The notes beneath the pieces were generated by a model that was not told where the DNA came from, did no database searches, and saw only the letters and a program-made list of their open reading frames with translations. 64,000 bases of DNA from Episyrphus balteatus (taxonomy: Eukaryota > Arthropoda > Insecta > Diptera > Syrphidae): assembly GCF_945859705.1 (NCBI RefSeq), contig NC_079134.1, positions 62,660,437-62,724,436 of the forward strand, given 5' to 3'. This document shows, piece after piece, positions 10,533-21,246 of this stretch. Each line of letters starts with the position of its first letter. Within the stretch, counting starts at the first letter, position 1. The translations under genes were made by a program, and so were the position numbers.

Positions 10533-11500
10533 CAAGTTTGAAAAAAATCGCTCTATTAGTTTAGGCTATAACTCGTGGTACTTACAGACGGACAGACAGA
10601 CCAGAATAGCGGGACCCACTTTTTTAGCATACTCTATCATCTTAATGTCATGTCTGATTGTTATCTCAAGTCCGATTATTTTTTCGAATTTTTAACTTGC
10701 CCTATAGTACTAATATCGCAAGTAAAAGTGTCAATTTGTCCCCACCTTTCGAGACAAACCGGAACCAGTTATAATATTGAATTTAATATAGCCACGGAAT
10801 TCGTTAGAACATCATTTTTTAGATAATTTTATTGTGAATAAGACTGTTAAAATGAGTTAAAATGGAGCTATTAAATATAAATGGTACCAACCTCTTTTCC
10901 AAGATGGCGGCTGCTTTGGACATCCTACCATCCCAAAAAATTGACTTTTATGATAAGAACATTCACCAAAATACATTCCACGAAAAAAATTTAGTCCTGC
11001 GAAAAATGCGATTTGATTAACTAATTTCCCTGGGCTATAATATCATTCTAGAACGTTGTGTTGAGATCAAATAATAATAATAACATTCTACATTAGTCAA
11101 ACAAATTAAGATAAAGATTTTTTCGATTTGTATTTGTATTTTTGGAAGATTTGGACATTTATGAAAAGTGACATTCGATATATTGATATATTAACCCCTT
11201 ATATTAGATATATAAAGAATACATACTTTCTTTTGACTTAACTGAAAGTAACACCCACTTAACGTTTTAAAATGAATGTTATATAACTTAGCCCTGTACA
11301 TTTTTTAAATTTTTAATCACTCAAATAAATTGATCCGTCTGTTCACAGATTATAGATCAATAAACGTGAAAAAAACTTAATTTCAAGAAACAGTTTCTGC
11401 TTATCAACTTTTCTTTTTAAAAATTTTAAAAGTGAATTATGTATTTGTGGCCCTTTTCCTTAAAGTCCCGGGAGGCCCTTTGACCCCCAGTCCGCCCCTG
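10533..11500 (-). repeat. Right arm of the ~965-bp inverted repeat
   Basis: Reverse complement of 5549-6512. The outer end reads CAGGGGCGGACTGGG on the minus strand. The gap 10334-10532 is AT-rich and holds no gene. Confidence 0.85.
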
Positions 11501-12042
11501 CAGACAACACTGCACACAAAAGGGTTTTGGGGGGTAAGGAAAGTTTTCAGTCTTGGTATAGTTTGTCGATGGTTACATATATAGGTATTTTTTTAAGACG
11601 AGGGTGGTTTTCTATTTCTATAGGACATAGGTATTTGTTTCTCTTATTGAATAATTGCAAGGCACAGGAGCATTGCTGCTACCCTTCAAGCAAACAAGTC
11701 CGGAATCCGCTCCGCCTGACGCGGAGCTGAGTCCGACTTCGGATCAGAAACTGGTCCGAAGGCGGCTCAAATTAGTATGGAAATTATAATCACCGCGAAG
11801 TCGATTGCATATGTATTGGTGTGGTGAAAATCTCCATTCCGAGAAAACGAGCCGAAGTCGGACCAGAGGCGGAGTAGCGAAAACCTACCAGAAAGAGGAA
11901 CAAAAAAGGGATGAAGTTTCGCATTTGCGACCAAAAAAAGAACAAGATTTATTTTTTTTCACTGAAATTGTTTTATTTATTTAACTTTCACAAACGCAAA
12001 TGTTTACAATTATTTTCTGGAGAAACAGCATACAGGCCAGCG

Positions 12043-14138
12043 CACAATGTGGCCAATGGTATCAAAAGCTGGCAAAAATAGGTATTTTCAAAGTGTACCG
12101 AACTGCCAAATACAAATTTACTTTAATAAAGGGATTAATAAGCTACACAAAACCGGTTTTTATTCCACGGTTTAAGTCTAACGCGGTGAGTAACTACACC
12201 TTAAAATGTCGCCATTGAAAAAAAAGATTCATGTGTGCAATTCACACGTGGTAGAAGTGAAACCTTAAAAATTATTTTTCTTGCATAAAATAAAAATCGA
12301 AAAAATTTACCTTTTTTATTCTATCACCTTTAAATCCATATCTTTTATATGACAACCTTATAAATTAAAAAATAATAAATTTTAAATCATCTGAAAGCTT
12401 ATTATTTCACCTTTTATTTGGCTTTTCAATCATGTTTCTACCATGCCTACAAAAAAGTAAGAATTTTTTAAAGTCAACCATCTCGAAATTTAAAACTGAG
12501 ATTACGGTACTTCCTACACTGGTGGCTGGTCATCGGCAAGAGATCTTCACAGGTGTTTAGAGGTATTTTTCAGTTTTTTCAATTTAAGATTGTGTAACTT
12601 GTAGAGTACGTACCGTTATGTGTGATATATCAAATAAAAAGTTATGTTGTCAGCATGCGTATTAAAGTTAAATCAAATTTATATGTGCACTAGATCAAAA
12701 GATACAACGTGTGTAGGAAAAGAACATCTTTTTACCGTTATCTCAGAATTTTGAATATGAAATTAATTGAAACTTTGTACAATCATAAATTATTTAATTA
12801 CCTATCTACAGTACAAATTTCATTCATCTATCTATTAAAACAAAAAAGTTATAACTAGTTGAAGTCGTGTCGCGTTTTCGTTTCATCTTGTTTCAAATCA
12901 CTACGATACTAAAGAAGTTTTCACTTCAAAAATTATTCGTTATTTACCTTTCTCTAGCTCCCGTCTGTGTTTCAAGTTTTAAGTGCTATTTCGTTAAATC
13001 AAAAGATAAAAATTTGAAATAAATATGGAATTACAAGCAAAAGGGAAGCTTTCGATTCTCATTCCTCTTTTGAATTATGAGTGTCTAGTTTGTTTGAAAA
13101 AATTATTCGAATTCGGTGTCTTTAAAATCATTCGTTTTTTGTGTGCGTCATACAAACTCGTTAAGAAAAAGTTCACAAAGGTGTGAAGTGGCGCTTTGTT
13201 TTTGGTGTCCCTTTATTGTTGAGAGTGTCGTCTTTCGTGTCAATTAAAAAAGTGGTGCCCATGTTTGCCCCTTTTTGAGTAAACACTTTGTGAAGTTATC
13301 TAAAAATAACGATTTTTTTGTATATATTTCTCAGATTCCGGAAGTACTGACAATACAGTTCAACAGAATTTTAGTTTTCTGAAGGTGTTAGAAATTCTGA
13401 ACTCGTATCCATTGTCAGAATTATTCTATTAGCCAAAACTGAAAGTGTGTACGGTTAGCATTGTGGCTAAAAATTTAAGGAAATAGTGTTGATCTACACA
13501 ATGGAGACGCAGGCGCAGCTTGAGATATCTCATACATGAAAAAAGATCGGAAAATTTGAAACGGTTCTCTGAAGAAGATGACCGCGTCAAACTATGCTTA
13601 AAGAAATTACCACACTTTGTTACCATAACCTCATAAACATTCAAAATAACGTGTTTTTTTGCATTTATAACGGTAATTTATAACGGTAATATTTCAAAAA
13701 ACGGAAGCTAATAGAATATTTCTTTCGTGGATTCGAGTTCAGCATCCCTAAATCTTTCAGAAAAGTATGTTTTGGTTCTTCGGACAAAAAAAGTTGAATT
13801 TTGTTGACCAGTGTATTTTTTCATTAAGAAGATTTTGTTATGACTAAACCGTTGAGTCAGGTCTAAAATCTATTTTTAAGAATAATCTTATTTAAACAAA
13901 AAAAAAACAGTAAAATCTAAGTATTGAAAAAATAAATAACAATTTTCTTTCTCAAACAACTTCAAAGTTAAAGGTAACAGATAGCTATGTACTTATAATG
14001 TGCGTTTTTGATAATTTTTCATAGAATCACAAAAGTTGTCTCAGTTTTGTGCTTTAATATAGTATTTTTACCCATAACAAACTTAGAAACGAAGAAAAAT
14101 AATTTTTGCCAACTTTTCCTACCATCGGCCACACTGTG
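12043..14138. mobile_element. Transib-like non-autonomous transposon, copy 1
   Basis: The left end is CACAATGTGGCCAATGGTA and the right end, on the other strand, is CACAGTGTGGCCGATGGTA. A 5-bp GC-rich target duplication, CAGCG, lies at 12038-12042 and 14139-14143. CACWATG-type heptamers and 5-bp GC-rich duplications define Transib, the family from which RAG recombinase derives. An A-rich CAAAAAT block follows the heptamer after 23 bp at both ends. No transposase is encoded. About 0.7 kb (12230-12935) is absent from the otherwise near-identical copy at 43273-44657. Confidence 0.88.
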
Positions 14139-14477
14139 CAGCGGCAGGAATAATTGATTTTCCAAAATTTTATTTGTTGAATGTTGTTCGTGGTTGGTGG
14201 TGGCGTCAGGCTGCAGGAGAAGATGACTTCCGAAAAACTTAAAAAAGATTAATTATTGATTAGAAATTTGCTAAGCTACATTTCAGCAATGCATACCTGT
14301 TTTTTATTCCAATTAATATTAATAACAATATTATTATTATTATTATTTTTGACGAGTCACGAGCACGACACGCGAGGAACTTCAACAAATAACAAATAAA
14401 TAACAAAATGGCGCTTTGTCATTTTCTTGACTTTGTCTTTCTTTCGTCAGTTCCCCTTTACGCACTTTTCACCACGC

Positions 14478-14704
14478 TTCTCCTTCGACTTTTGTGTTCA
14501 CACACAAAAAGTTGCAAGTGTGTGAGTGCAACCCCTTTTTTTGCGTTCTGAGGTCGGAGTGTCTTTGTTGAACTCAGTTTTCTTGCTTGAAGGGTACCCT
14601 TCGAGCAAGAAAACTGAGTTCAGAAAAGACACTCTGACCGAGAAAAACGGCGTTGCACTCACACACTTGCAACTTTTTGTGTATGAACACAAAGTCGAAG
14701 GAGA
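14478..14704. repeat. Perfectly centred palindrome, arms ~110 bp
   Basis: The sequence folds on itself about the 14595/14596 boundary (AAGGGT|ACCCTT) with few mismatches and no spacer. Each half-end matches the terminus of the enclosing element. Short frames in both orientations here are palindrome artefacts. Confidence 0.85.
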
Positions 14705-14836
14705 AATCGCGGTGATTATAATTTCAATACTAATTTGAACCGCCTTCGGACCCGTTTCGTAGTCGAGGTCGGACTCAGCTCCGCCTGAGGCGGAGCGGAT
14801 TCGGACCGTGGTCGGACTCGTTTGCTTGAAGGGTAG

Positions 14837-15590
14837 GTGTACAACACACATAATATGTAGGTAGGATTTTTTTTCCTTTGCGACGGCAATCGTCCTTGAA
14901 AAATGTAGCTCATTTCATTTTGGATCTTGATTGAAAAAAGAAATTCAAACAAGTGTAGGTAGGTAGTGATAAAAATGATCATTCTTGGTTTGTTGTTATT
15001 TTCTTTAGAGAGGTAGGTAATGTGTTGATATTGAAAGATTTATTTAGTTTGGATCATAGTTGTAAAAATTTCTATTAAAAAAAATGCATTTGAAATTAAA
15101 ATAAAATTATTCGCAAAAAAAAAATGTAATGCAACCAAAAATAGTATTTTGCATTAAAAAAAATGTTATTGCAACTGAAGAATATTTGCATTGAAAATAA
15201 AAATTTTATTGCAACTGAAAATATTTTGCATTAAAAAAATTTTATGGAAAAATGTTGCATTAATTATTTTTTCATGATCTTAGGCGATTATCTTAGCATT
15301 TAGGTTATTTTGCAATTAAAAAAATCTTCTATAACTTATTTAAAAGGTAATAATATAAAGGTGAATATCACTTAAGGATTTTTAAAAATTAAATCATTAA
15401 GGGTAAAACGAAATTGAAAAAAGTGGCTATTTTCTAAAAGCAACGTTGTAGAAATCTGATTTTTTTTTATCGGTAGATAAATTTATTTTAAGGCTAACAA
15501 AGGTATTGTAAAAATTCTAGAAAATCTGAAAACCAAGTTATAAACGATTTCTTTAAACTAAAACATGAAGTAGACCTTTGACAAAGTATT
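14837..15590. other. AT-rich gene-free region with degenerate short tandem repeats
   Basis: Between about 15085 and 15245 three diverged units of ~45 bp repeat a TGCAACTGAA...TTTTGCATTAAAAAAA pattern. The rest is AT-rich without recognisable content. Confidence 0.5.
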
Positions 15591-15596
15591 GATTAA

Positions 15597-15720
15597 AGAT
15601 TTAATTTAATAAATTAAAAATAAATTTAATTTGAGTCAACTAAATTTATTTATTTGGATGCATTTCGACCGATGTATCGGTCATCATCAGCAACACGACT
15701 TTGTAATATAGTTGTCACTT
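15597..15720 (-). mobile_element. Penelope-like element tail remnant with hammerhead core
   Basis: Read on the minus strand this ends in TTAGTTGACTCAAATTAAAT after a hammerhead-like core. The same 20-bp end occurs in opposite orientation next to the GIY-YIG fragment at 18094-18333, suggesting both derive from one family. Confidence 0.5.
15663..15690 (-). ncRNA. Hammerhead-ribozyme-like core 3
   Basis: On the minus strand: CTGATGA, a strong stem II (GACCGA pairing with TCGGTC across a 4-base loop), then GAAA. Downstream GCATC followed by CAA can pair with TTG before CTGATGA as stem I, giving a plausible NUH cleavage site. This is the best formed of the four. Confidence 0.65.
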
Positions 15721-16608
15721 ACATAAACGGAAAACTTTAAAGAAAGAATTACATAAATTATACATGAAAGTTAAAGCAGTAAAGATATACATAATTGATT
15801 TTAAAAACATTACATTAGAATAGGGTTTCCAGAACATCTCTTTTAAAGAGAACATGTTCTCTTTTTCAACTCTGATCTTTTTTACGCTCTCTTTTTTCAT
15901 AGTATTCTTTTTTTGTTCTCTATTTTTCAAATGTCCTCTTTTTAGTATCTTTTTTTATTTTCGTCCACAGTTTTTCAAGATTGTTACGATTATCTGTCTC
16001 GTTGTTTCAACTCTCAAACTCTGCCCACTCACAGTTAAGGTAAAGTGTTCATCGCATTTAAATTCAAAAGAGATGTTCTGTTTTTCGTTTTCGATCTACA
16101 TATTTTATAATTTCTTTTTCTACTCGGATCTCAGTTTAACTGCCTTTCAGCTCGATCTTTTTATCTAAGTACCTACTTTTTAAAAATTTAAATAAATAAA
16201 GGCTCGTTAAAAGTTTGACCTGTGCAGTTATTCCAAAGTTTACTTCTCTAGAGAAGTTAAACATCCATTCAAAAGATTTACAATAACTGAGAATATGGAC
16301 GCGTTCTTCTTTGAAAAGATTTGATCATTTTTAACGTAATTCCTGTGTCCCAGATCCAATACTATTACGTAACTCTTTAGGAAAAATAAATTTGTTCTGC
16401 TTATGAGACGTTAGCTTTTGCCTTTTCTTATCAATTACTCTATGTATTGTTCTTTGTTTTTTTTTTTTCTTTTAAGTCCTCTTTTTTTAAAGGTTCTAGA
16501 TTGAAATGTTCTCTTTTTATTAAGGTCCCAAATGGGCACCCTTCATTAGACTAAATAGATCGACTAGCTATATTAAGCTTTTACAGAGTGAAGAGAAAAT
16601 ATATTAGG
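15721..16608. other. Gene-free region, T-rich
   Basis: Pyrimidine-rich DNA with repeated GTTCTCTTTTT blocks (15850-15960 and 16470-16520). The open frame at 15854-16168 encodes only Phe/Ser-rich low-complexity sequence and is not a gene. Confidence 0.5.
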
Positions 16609-16979
16609 GTAGAGTCGCCTAAATCCGAACACTCCCAGTAGTCGAACACTTATTGAAAAAAACCTTTTAAACTGTGTAATTTTCTAGATTTTCAACTTAT
16701 GTAAATGCAATAGTCTAAATGTGTTACTACCCTAAACCTTGAGAAATTTTCAACTAGTACAATTCATGTCAACGTTTATAAGAATGGTAGTTTGTGTTAA
16801 GCCTTCAGAGAGTGCCATCGTTTAAGGGTTTTGTAGAAAAAAAAAGTGTTGCGAGTGTTGTGGTAAACTGTTATAGGCAACCTCGTCAAAATAGTTTTCG
16901 TTCGCTCAAGCTTGAAATATTATAGGAAAATAAATCATTCTCACGATTTTCTTACGATAAAGATAGCAAAATCTTAAGG

Positions 16980-17040
16980 GCCAGTATTCGAACACATTTT
17001 TATCGGGTGGGCCAGTATTCGAACCCATTTTTATCGGGTG
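16980..17040 (+). repeat. Two 31-bp direct repeats with CGAAC boxes
   Basis: The unit GCCAGTATTCGAAC plus ATTTTTATCGGGTG occurs twice in tandem with one base difference, just upstream of the transposase remnant. Confidence 0.85.
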
Positions 17041-17146
17041 TTCGGATCAAGGAAACTTACTATTTTTGTTTTCCTTTGTTCGAATAGTTGCTAAATTTAG
17101 TCGTTTCTTGCCTTGAATTTGAAAACTAAAAAATCTTTCAGACAAA

Positions 17147-17467
17147 ATGAAACGAAAATATCAAACATATAGTGAAGCCTCCCTAAAAAATGCATTGAAT
17201 AGTATTCGTGACAACCATATATATATTCGAGGAGCAAGTAGGGAGCTCGGTGTTCCCATAACTACCCTCCATGATAGGATTAATGGGAAATTTTCAGATG
17301 GGCTTAAGCGCATGGGTCCTTCTACAGTCCTTATAGCCTTTTCACACCAAGCCAAAAACGCGGTTTATGGCAAAAAGTTTTCAAAAACCTGAAAAGCGTT
17401 CACACCACAAATTTATTTATTACAGAAGATGAGGAACGCAAGGTCGCAGATTGGCTCATAAACTTAC
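17147..17467 (+). pseudogene. pogo-family transposase N-terminus (pipsqueak HTH)
   Basis: The frame starts MKRKYQTYSEASLKNAL and shows the pipsqueak-type helix-turn-helix used by pogo/Tigger transposases to bind their own ends: an Ala/Ile-rich first helix, the IRGASRELGVPITTLHDR recognition segment, then GxxKRMGPSTVL. The next conserved piece, TEDEERKVADWLINL-like, appears only after about 90 bp of unrelated sequence (17331-17422) in a shifted frame, so the gene is interrupted. A stop lies at 17390-17392 in the first frame. Nothing of the DDE catalytic domain follows. The length here is about 100 codons, against several hundred in a complete family member. Confidence 0.65.
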
Positions 17468-17793
17468 CGTGAAAAAAAACTGAATTATGTTTTTTATAAC
17501 TTTTTGTATTTATTTTATTATATTTAATTTACTTTTATTACCTAGTATGTACCACTATACATTACATTGAATTTAAAAAAAAAATCCAAAAATTACTTTG
17601 CTGAAGAATATAGCTTTTTATGTTTTTTTTTTTGTTTTATGTTTGTAAGGTTCATTTATTACTTTCGTACCTATTTCAATTAAATTGAATAAAAACTACA
17701 TAATACTATGAATTTGTTCGTTAAAACTGAAACAAAAATTCCAAAAATTAGTTTTTACATTTTTTTATGTTTAACCTGTGCCCGAAATGTTAC

Positions 17794-17858
17794 GTTCGAA
17801 ATTAGGAAACTCTATGTTCGACTTCAGGAAACAAGTGTTCGACTACTGGGAAATTTGG
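17794..17858 (+). repeat. Three ~22-bp GTTCGA repeats
   Basis: GTTCGA followed by an (A/C)TT...GGAAA pattern begins at 17794, 17816 and 17837, spacing 22 and 21 bp. Together with the CGAAC boxes at 16625-17040 these may be transposase-binding sites. Confidence 0.6.
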
Positions 17859-18093
17859 CTTTTTTTCATTTTTTATTTTTTTATAAAAAAAAACAATAAA
17901 AGTAAATAAAAGAAACTTAATAAAAACAATTTGAGTTCCAGCAATTAATTAACTTAATATAACGAATTTAAGTTGAACGATTTCCTCAAAGTTGAGGATT
18001 ACTTTTTTGTAAGCTACTTGGTGTTCGATTATAGGGGAAATGATTTACCCCTTAACAACAATTAAACAAATAGCTATGACTCTATTATCTCCA

Positions 18094-18333
18094 TTATCTG
18101 CATTCAATGAGTTGTTGTCTTTTTGTATATAGGTAAAAGTTTTCGATGGCGTCAAGCTTTCTATCATCTGCGACGCTTGCTAAAAGAGGAACATCATTCA
18201 AAGTGATTTGCAAATGTTGTTCGTGTAATGCATGAGCTGCAATTGCCGATTTCTTTGAATCGTTGTTTTTAATGTAGTTCTGGTGGTCTTTGAATCTAGT
18301 TGCCACTGATCTCTTAGTTGACTCAAATTAAAT
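18094..18333 (-). pseudogene. Penelope-like GIY-YIG endonuclease fragment
   Basis: On the minus strand about 75 codons match the C-terminal endonuclease of Penelope-like retroelements: RFKDHQNYIKNN, a KSAIAAHALHEQ helix, a D/V-rich strand, then RKLDAIENFYLY containing the expected catalytic glutamate. In the parent element this domain nicks the target to prime reverse transcription. The upstream half with the GIY and YIG motifs and the reverse transcriptase are missing; the frame is open to a stop next to TTTGAGTCAACTAAG. That same sequence ends the hammerhead-bearing remnant at 15597-15720 in inverted orientation. The pogo-like element lies between the two pieces. Confidence 0.65.
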
Positions 18334-18860
18334 GGTGTTTTTTATTTTTAATTTATTAAAATTAAATCAATAAGTTAGAGTCATCGTTATTGTTCATTAT
18401 TCAAATAATTTTATTGATTAAAGGTTTGGTTAAAATTTTTGTTTGACAATTTGAAAAAAGCCATTTGAAAGATAACACTAGTTCAGAAAATAATACAATT
18501 TTTTTGGACACCAAGTGCCGTTATACTTCTTTTCGTATATATTTGCGCCCAGAAAACTCGAAAATCTTATTTAAAATATTTATGGATAGGTTTTAGAGAT
18601 AAGATTTTTCAAAGTTTTTTGTCGTTTTTTTTTTCAGCATACTTAGTATTATGGCTATATCTTGAGTAATAAACAACTAATCTGAACAAAAAAAACCGGT
18701 TCCTGAAAGCCGGGGGGAATTCCGTAATTTTGAAAATGATAATCGAACTGCCGATAATCGTTTCACAGTTTGAGAATCTTTAAAGCTATTTGAAATCATT
18801 TCTGATTCAATATTTTCTAAACAGTTTATATAAATAAAAGTTTTATTATCCTTAGAAGTC
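18334..18860. other. Gene-free; contains an interspersed repeat shared with 40108-41880
   Basis: A segment near 18505-18690 (GGACACCAAGTGCCGTTATAC, then an AGAAACTCGAAAATCTTATTT-like stretch, then GAGTAATAAAC) recurs in two pieces at 40108-40135 and 41757-41880. No coding capacity. Confidence 0.5.
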
Positions 18861-18864
18861 GTAT

Positions 18865-18945
18865 TAGTCTAGGTGAGCTAGTAGTTGCCTCTTAATCGGG
18901 TGGTCGATACTCGAGATTCGCCTCCCGAAAATGAAATTGTTTTTT
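18865..18945 (+). repeat. Possible tRNA-SINE head remnant
   Basis: GTGAGCTAGTAGTTGCC and GGTGGTCGATACTCGAGATTCGCC resemble degenerate A and B boxes with about tRNA spacing, followed by an A/T tail. It is too degenerate to be a tRNA gene. Confidence 0.3.
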
Positions 18946-19136
18946 TTTGTAAGTCACCTATTAAGCTATCGTTTATTTATTGACGATTATTGACTTGCAA
19001 AAAAAAACAATTTCATTTTCAGTGAGTGCTTTTTCTATTGCACTATTATGTACATTATTGAATGCTCCTTCTATGTCTAGAAATGCTGCGAGGGTGTATT
19101 TTTTAACCACAAGTGCCTTTTCTATTGTTCTGACTA

Positions 19137-19500
19137 GAGATGCCGCGAACATTCGGCCACTATTCGGTATTCGGCCTATTTTTCTGATATTCGGTATTCG
19201 GCCGAATACCGAATACCAAATGGAGAAGAAAAAAGACTTAAATTATTATACCAAAATGTGTGTTTTATTAAAAAATTGCAATTTTACTACTCATAATCTA
19301 CTAAAGGCAAGTTGTGGTGAATGAAAACTATTTGTTCCGCATTTGTTGGTAGTAAACGATTACGTTTATCTTCGTAGATTATTGCTGCTTCGAAAAATAG
19401 CCTTTCGCTGTAAACACTTGTCCCAGGAGACGAAAGGTAGACTTTAGCAAATGTTGTCAAAATATGAGATTTTGTAGTATGTGTTGACCACCACTTGTAT
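19137..19500 (-). mobile_element. hAT element fragment, terminal part
   Basis: The right end of the element on the minus strand reads TAGAGATGCCGCG followed by repeated ATTCGG boxes, a common hAT end. The dimerisation domain of a hAT transposase lies just inside. The fragment stops at ~19500, where the Jockey-like copy 1 begins, so it is truncated. Confidence 0.65.
19287..19499 (-). pseudogene. hAT transposase C-terminal dimerisation domain
   Basis: About 70 codons on the minus strand match the hATC domain: a WW motif at the N-terminal edge, the AKVYLSSPGTSVYSERLF signature (conserved S-P-x-T-S-x-x-S-E-R-x-F), then KRNRLLPTNAEQIVFIHHNL, ending at a TAG. The domain mediates transposase multimerisation at the C-terminus, close to the element's 3' end, which agrees with the TIR at 19137. 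The BED finger and RNase H-like catalytic domain are absent, truncated at the junction with the LINE. Confidence 0.75.
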
Positions 19501-19577
19501 GGGTCCGCCGGCGCCGCGTTCGAATCCCAGCAGGGTCAAAATTTCCTTAGAGGTTTTTTTAAACTAAAAAATTGCTT

Positions 19578-21246
19578 ATGCAATCGGGTGATATAGCGGG
19601 GACATCGAAAGGTACCCCAGCTACAGAGGAGAAGCCAACGGCAATCAAGCCAACGGCAAGTGAGCCAACGGCAAGTGAGCCAACAGCAACAACAACCGAT
19701 ATGGGTAAGAGGAGACGGCAACCGCTTAGGCCACAGCCGAACCTTGTGAAGCGTCGTTCCACTAAACCTTCAGCTAAGCTGCCAGCTGAAGAGAAGGAAA
19801 GGGCGCGCACAGCAAAAAATGAAGCGGCAGCTAAATTAAATCAGAAACCACTAGACGACGATGAGGTTAGCTACATGTCCAATGGGGAAGAAGGGCTTTT
19901 CACTTCGGGTGACAGCAATAATTTCGCTAGTCTGTCATCGCCAGAGCCGTCATCAGACGAAGATGAAGAGGAGGAGCAGATCCTCCAAACAAAAATCAGC
20001 GAGTTTGAGAGGAAAATGGATGCCCTCAGACAAGAAGTTGCGCCCCTAATCCAGCTCATGAAAGCTAAACAAGAAGCCCGCAGAGCCAAAGTAAAACAAG
20101 AGCTCTCAGACAAAAAAGCCGCTAAAGCAGCCAAAGCAGCGGAACAACAACAAGAGCAGCTTCGACAGCCGCAACAGCAAGTCCCTCAACCCCAGAGGCA
20201 ACAAAAACAGCAGCAACAGCGGCAACAACAACAATTGCCTGCACAAGTTGCACAACAACAACAACAGCTGTCCACGAAAGTGCCAGAGCAGCAACAAGCA
20301 CAGCAGCAACAACAACAACAAAAACAGCCAGAACAGCAAAATAAACAGCAACAACAACAAGCAGCAGAGGCAGATAAGCCCAGTGGAAGCAAACAGCAGG
20401 TGTGAACTCAACAGCAGCACGCCCTGGAGCAGCAGCGAGGGAGAGTAAACCAGCAGCAGCCACAGAATACTAGAAGCAAAAAGGAAAACGTGCCACCCAT
20501 TAATGTGTTCAGGATGGACCTAGAGGATACTATAAAGCTATGTAAGTCGGCCATAGGCGAACATTTTTTTATTAAAAGATTAAATAGTAATAAACATGCG
20601 ATCCACTGCAGAACAGTGGAGGATCATAGAAAAATTAGAATTTTGTTAAAAGAAGCCACCACTGAGTACTTCAGTTATACCCCTTAGTTGGAGAAAATCC
20701 AAACGGTCCTTCTAAAGAGCATAGATTCCTGCACGGAACCCCAGACACTCTATGATGAGCTCTCGGAGTGAGTGATCTCGGAGTGGTGATCTCGGAGTGG
20801 TGATCTCGAGATCATCAGCGTCAAGCCATTCCAAACGGATTTGTACAGACTGGAGAAAAGGAAACTGCCGATATTTTTAGTGCAGCTCTCCTCAACTACC
20901 AGGTTGTCACTTGGGACAGATTAAAAAGGCACGGTGACAGCAGCAGAAAACGGCGAAGCAGTCTGTCGTTGAAAAACGTCCAGTAGGGCGTGCTCCGATT
21001 GTCAACCCAAGCATCTCTTTCGCCCAAATGGCACAAAGAGCAACGCCAAAGGCGACATAGAAGCCACTAAAGGTTGCCCAACAGGCCTCCGTGCCTAAAG
21101 CACTGGCGGCAGAATCAGAGGTTTTGACCTTGTTACTGAGCATTCAAGCACAGTTAACAGGGCTTCAAAGCCAGATAAGGGAGCAGACAGTGAGGGTAGA
21201 TCATATCTACTCTCAACTGCCTAGCTTAACGCAACCTAGGTCGTAA
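19578..21246 (+). pseudogene. Jockey-like ORF1 (gag-like), damaged
   Basis: The start is set at the ATG of 19578 by alignment with the intact ORF1 at 51757-53658; an in-frame ATG six bases earlier exists only here. The N-terminal half has the same Thr/Ala-rich head, a basic GKRRRQP segment, an acidic serine patch (SSDEDEEEEQ), a charged coiled coil and a Gln-rich tract, with a premature TGA at 20403-20405. Beyond it the conserved nucleic-acid-binding region is partly readable (20513-20690), then stopped, and the zinc knuckles are deleted around 20760-20910. ORF1 proteins of this clade coat the element RNA. The ORF ends in TAA overlapping the ORF2 ATG. Confidence 0.8.

Larger units (their letters stand above)
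11679..14836. mobile_element. Element with CTACCCTTCAAGCAAAC ends, split by Transib copy 1
   Basis: Inverted arms of roughly 120 bp lie at 11679-11802 and 14713-14836, beginning CTACCCTTCAAGCAAAC and rich in GTCCG/GGCGGAG sequence. The same end motif also occurs at the centre of a palindrome at 14595/14596, so the right side may be two elements of one family joined end to end. Removing the Transib (12043-14138) and one CAGCG leaves about 1.06 kb. No coding capacity was recognised. The 11501-11678 flank is unassigned. Confidence 0.6.
16609..18050 (+). mobile_element. pogo/Tigger-like transposon remnant
   Basis: The outer parts carry repeated CGAACAC boxes: CCCAGTAGTCGAACAC near 16633 and its complement at 17836-17850, with another GTGTTCGATTATAGGGG near 18021. 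Inside is a pipsqueak-type helix-turn-helix frame (17147). The boundaries are approximate and no TA duplication could be fixed. The DDE catalytic domain is missing, so this is an internally deleted derivative. Confidence 0.6.

Noticed and set aside
5549..11500. The large inverted structure as a single complete hAT transposon
   Set aside because: No matching 8-bp flanks and no transposase inside.
15854..16168. 104-codon Phe/Ser-rich frame
   Set aside because: Product of a T-rich tract; no domain, and an equal frame exists on the other strand.
20106..20463. Several overlapping open frames on both strands (Leu-, Cys-, Val-rich or Asn-rich)
   Set aside because: They are shadows of the CAG/CAA-rich glutamine tract of LINE ORF1; the same happens at 52713-53383.
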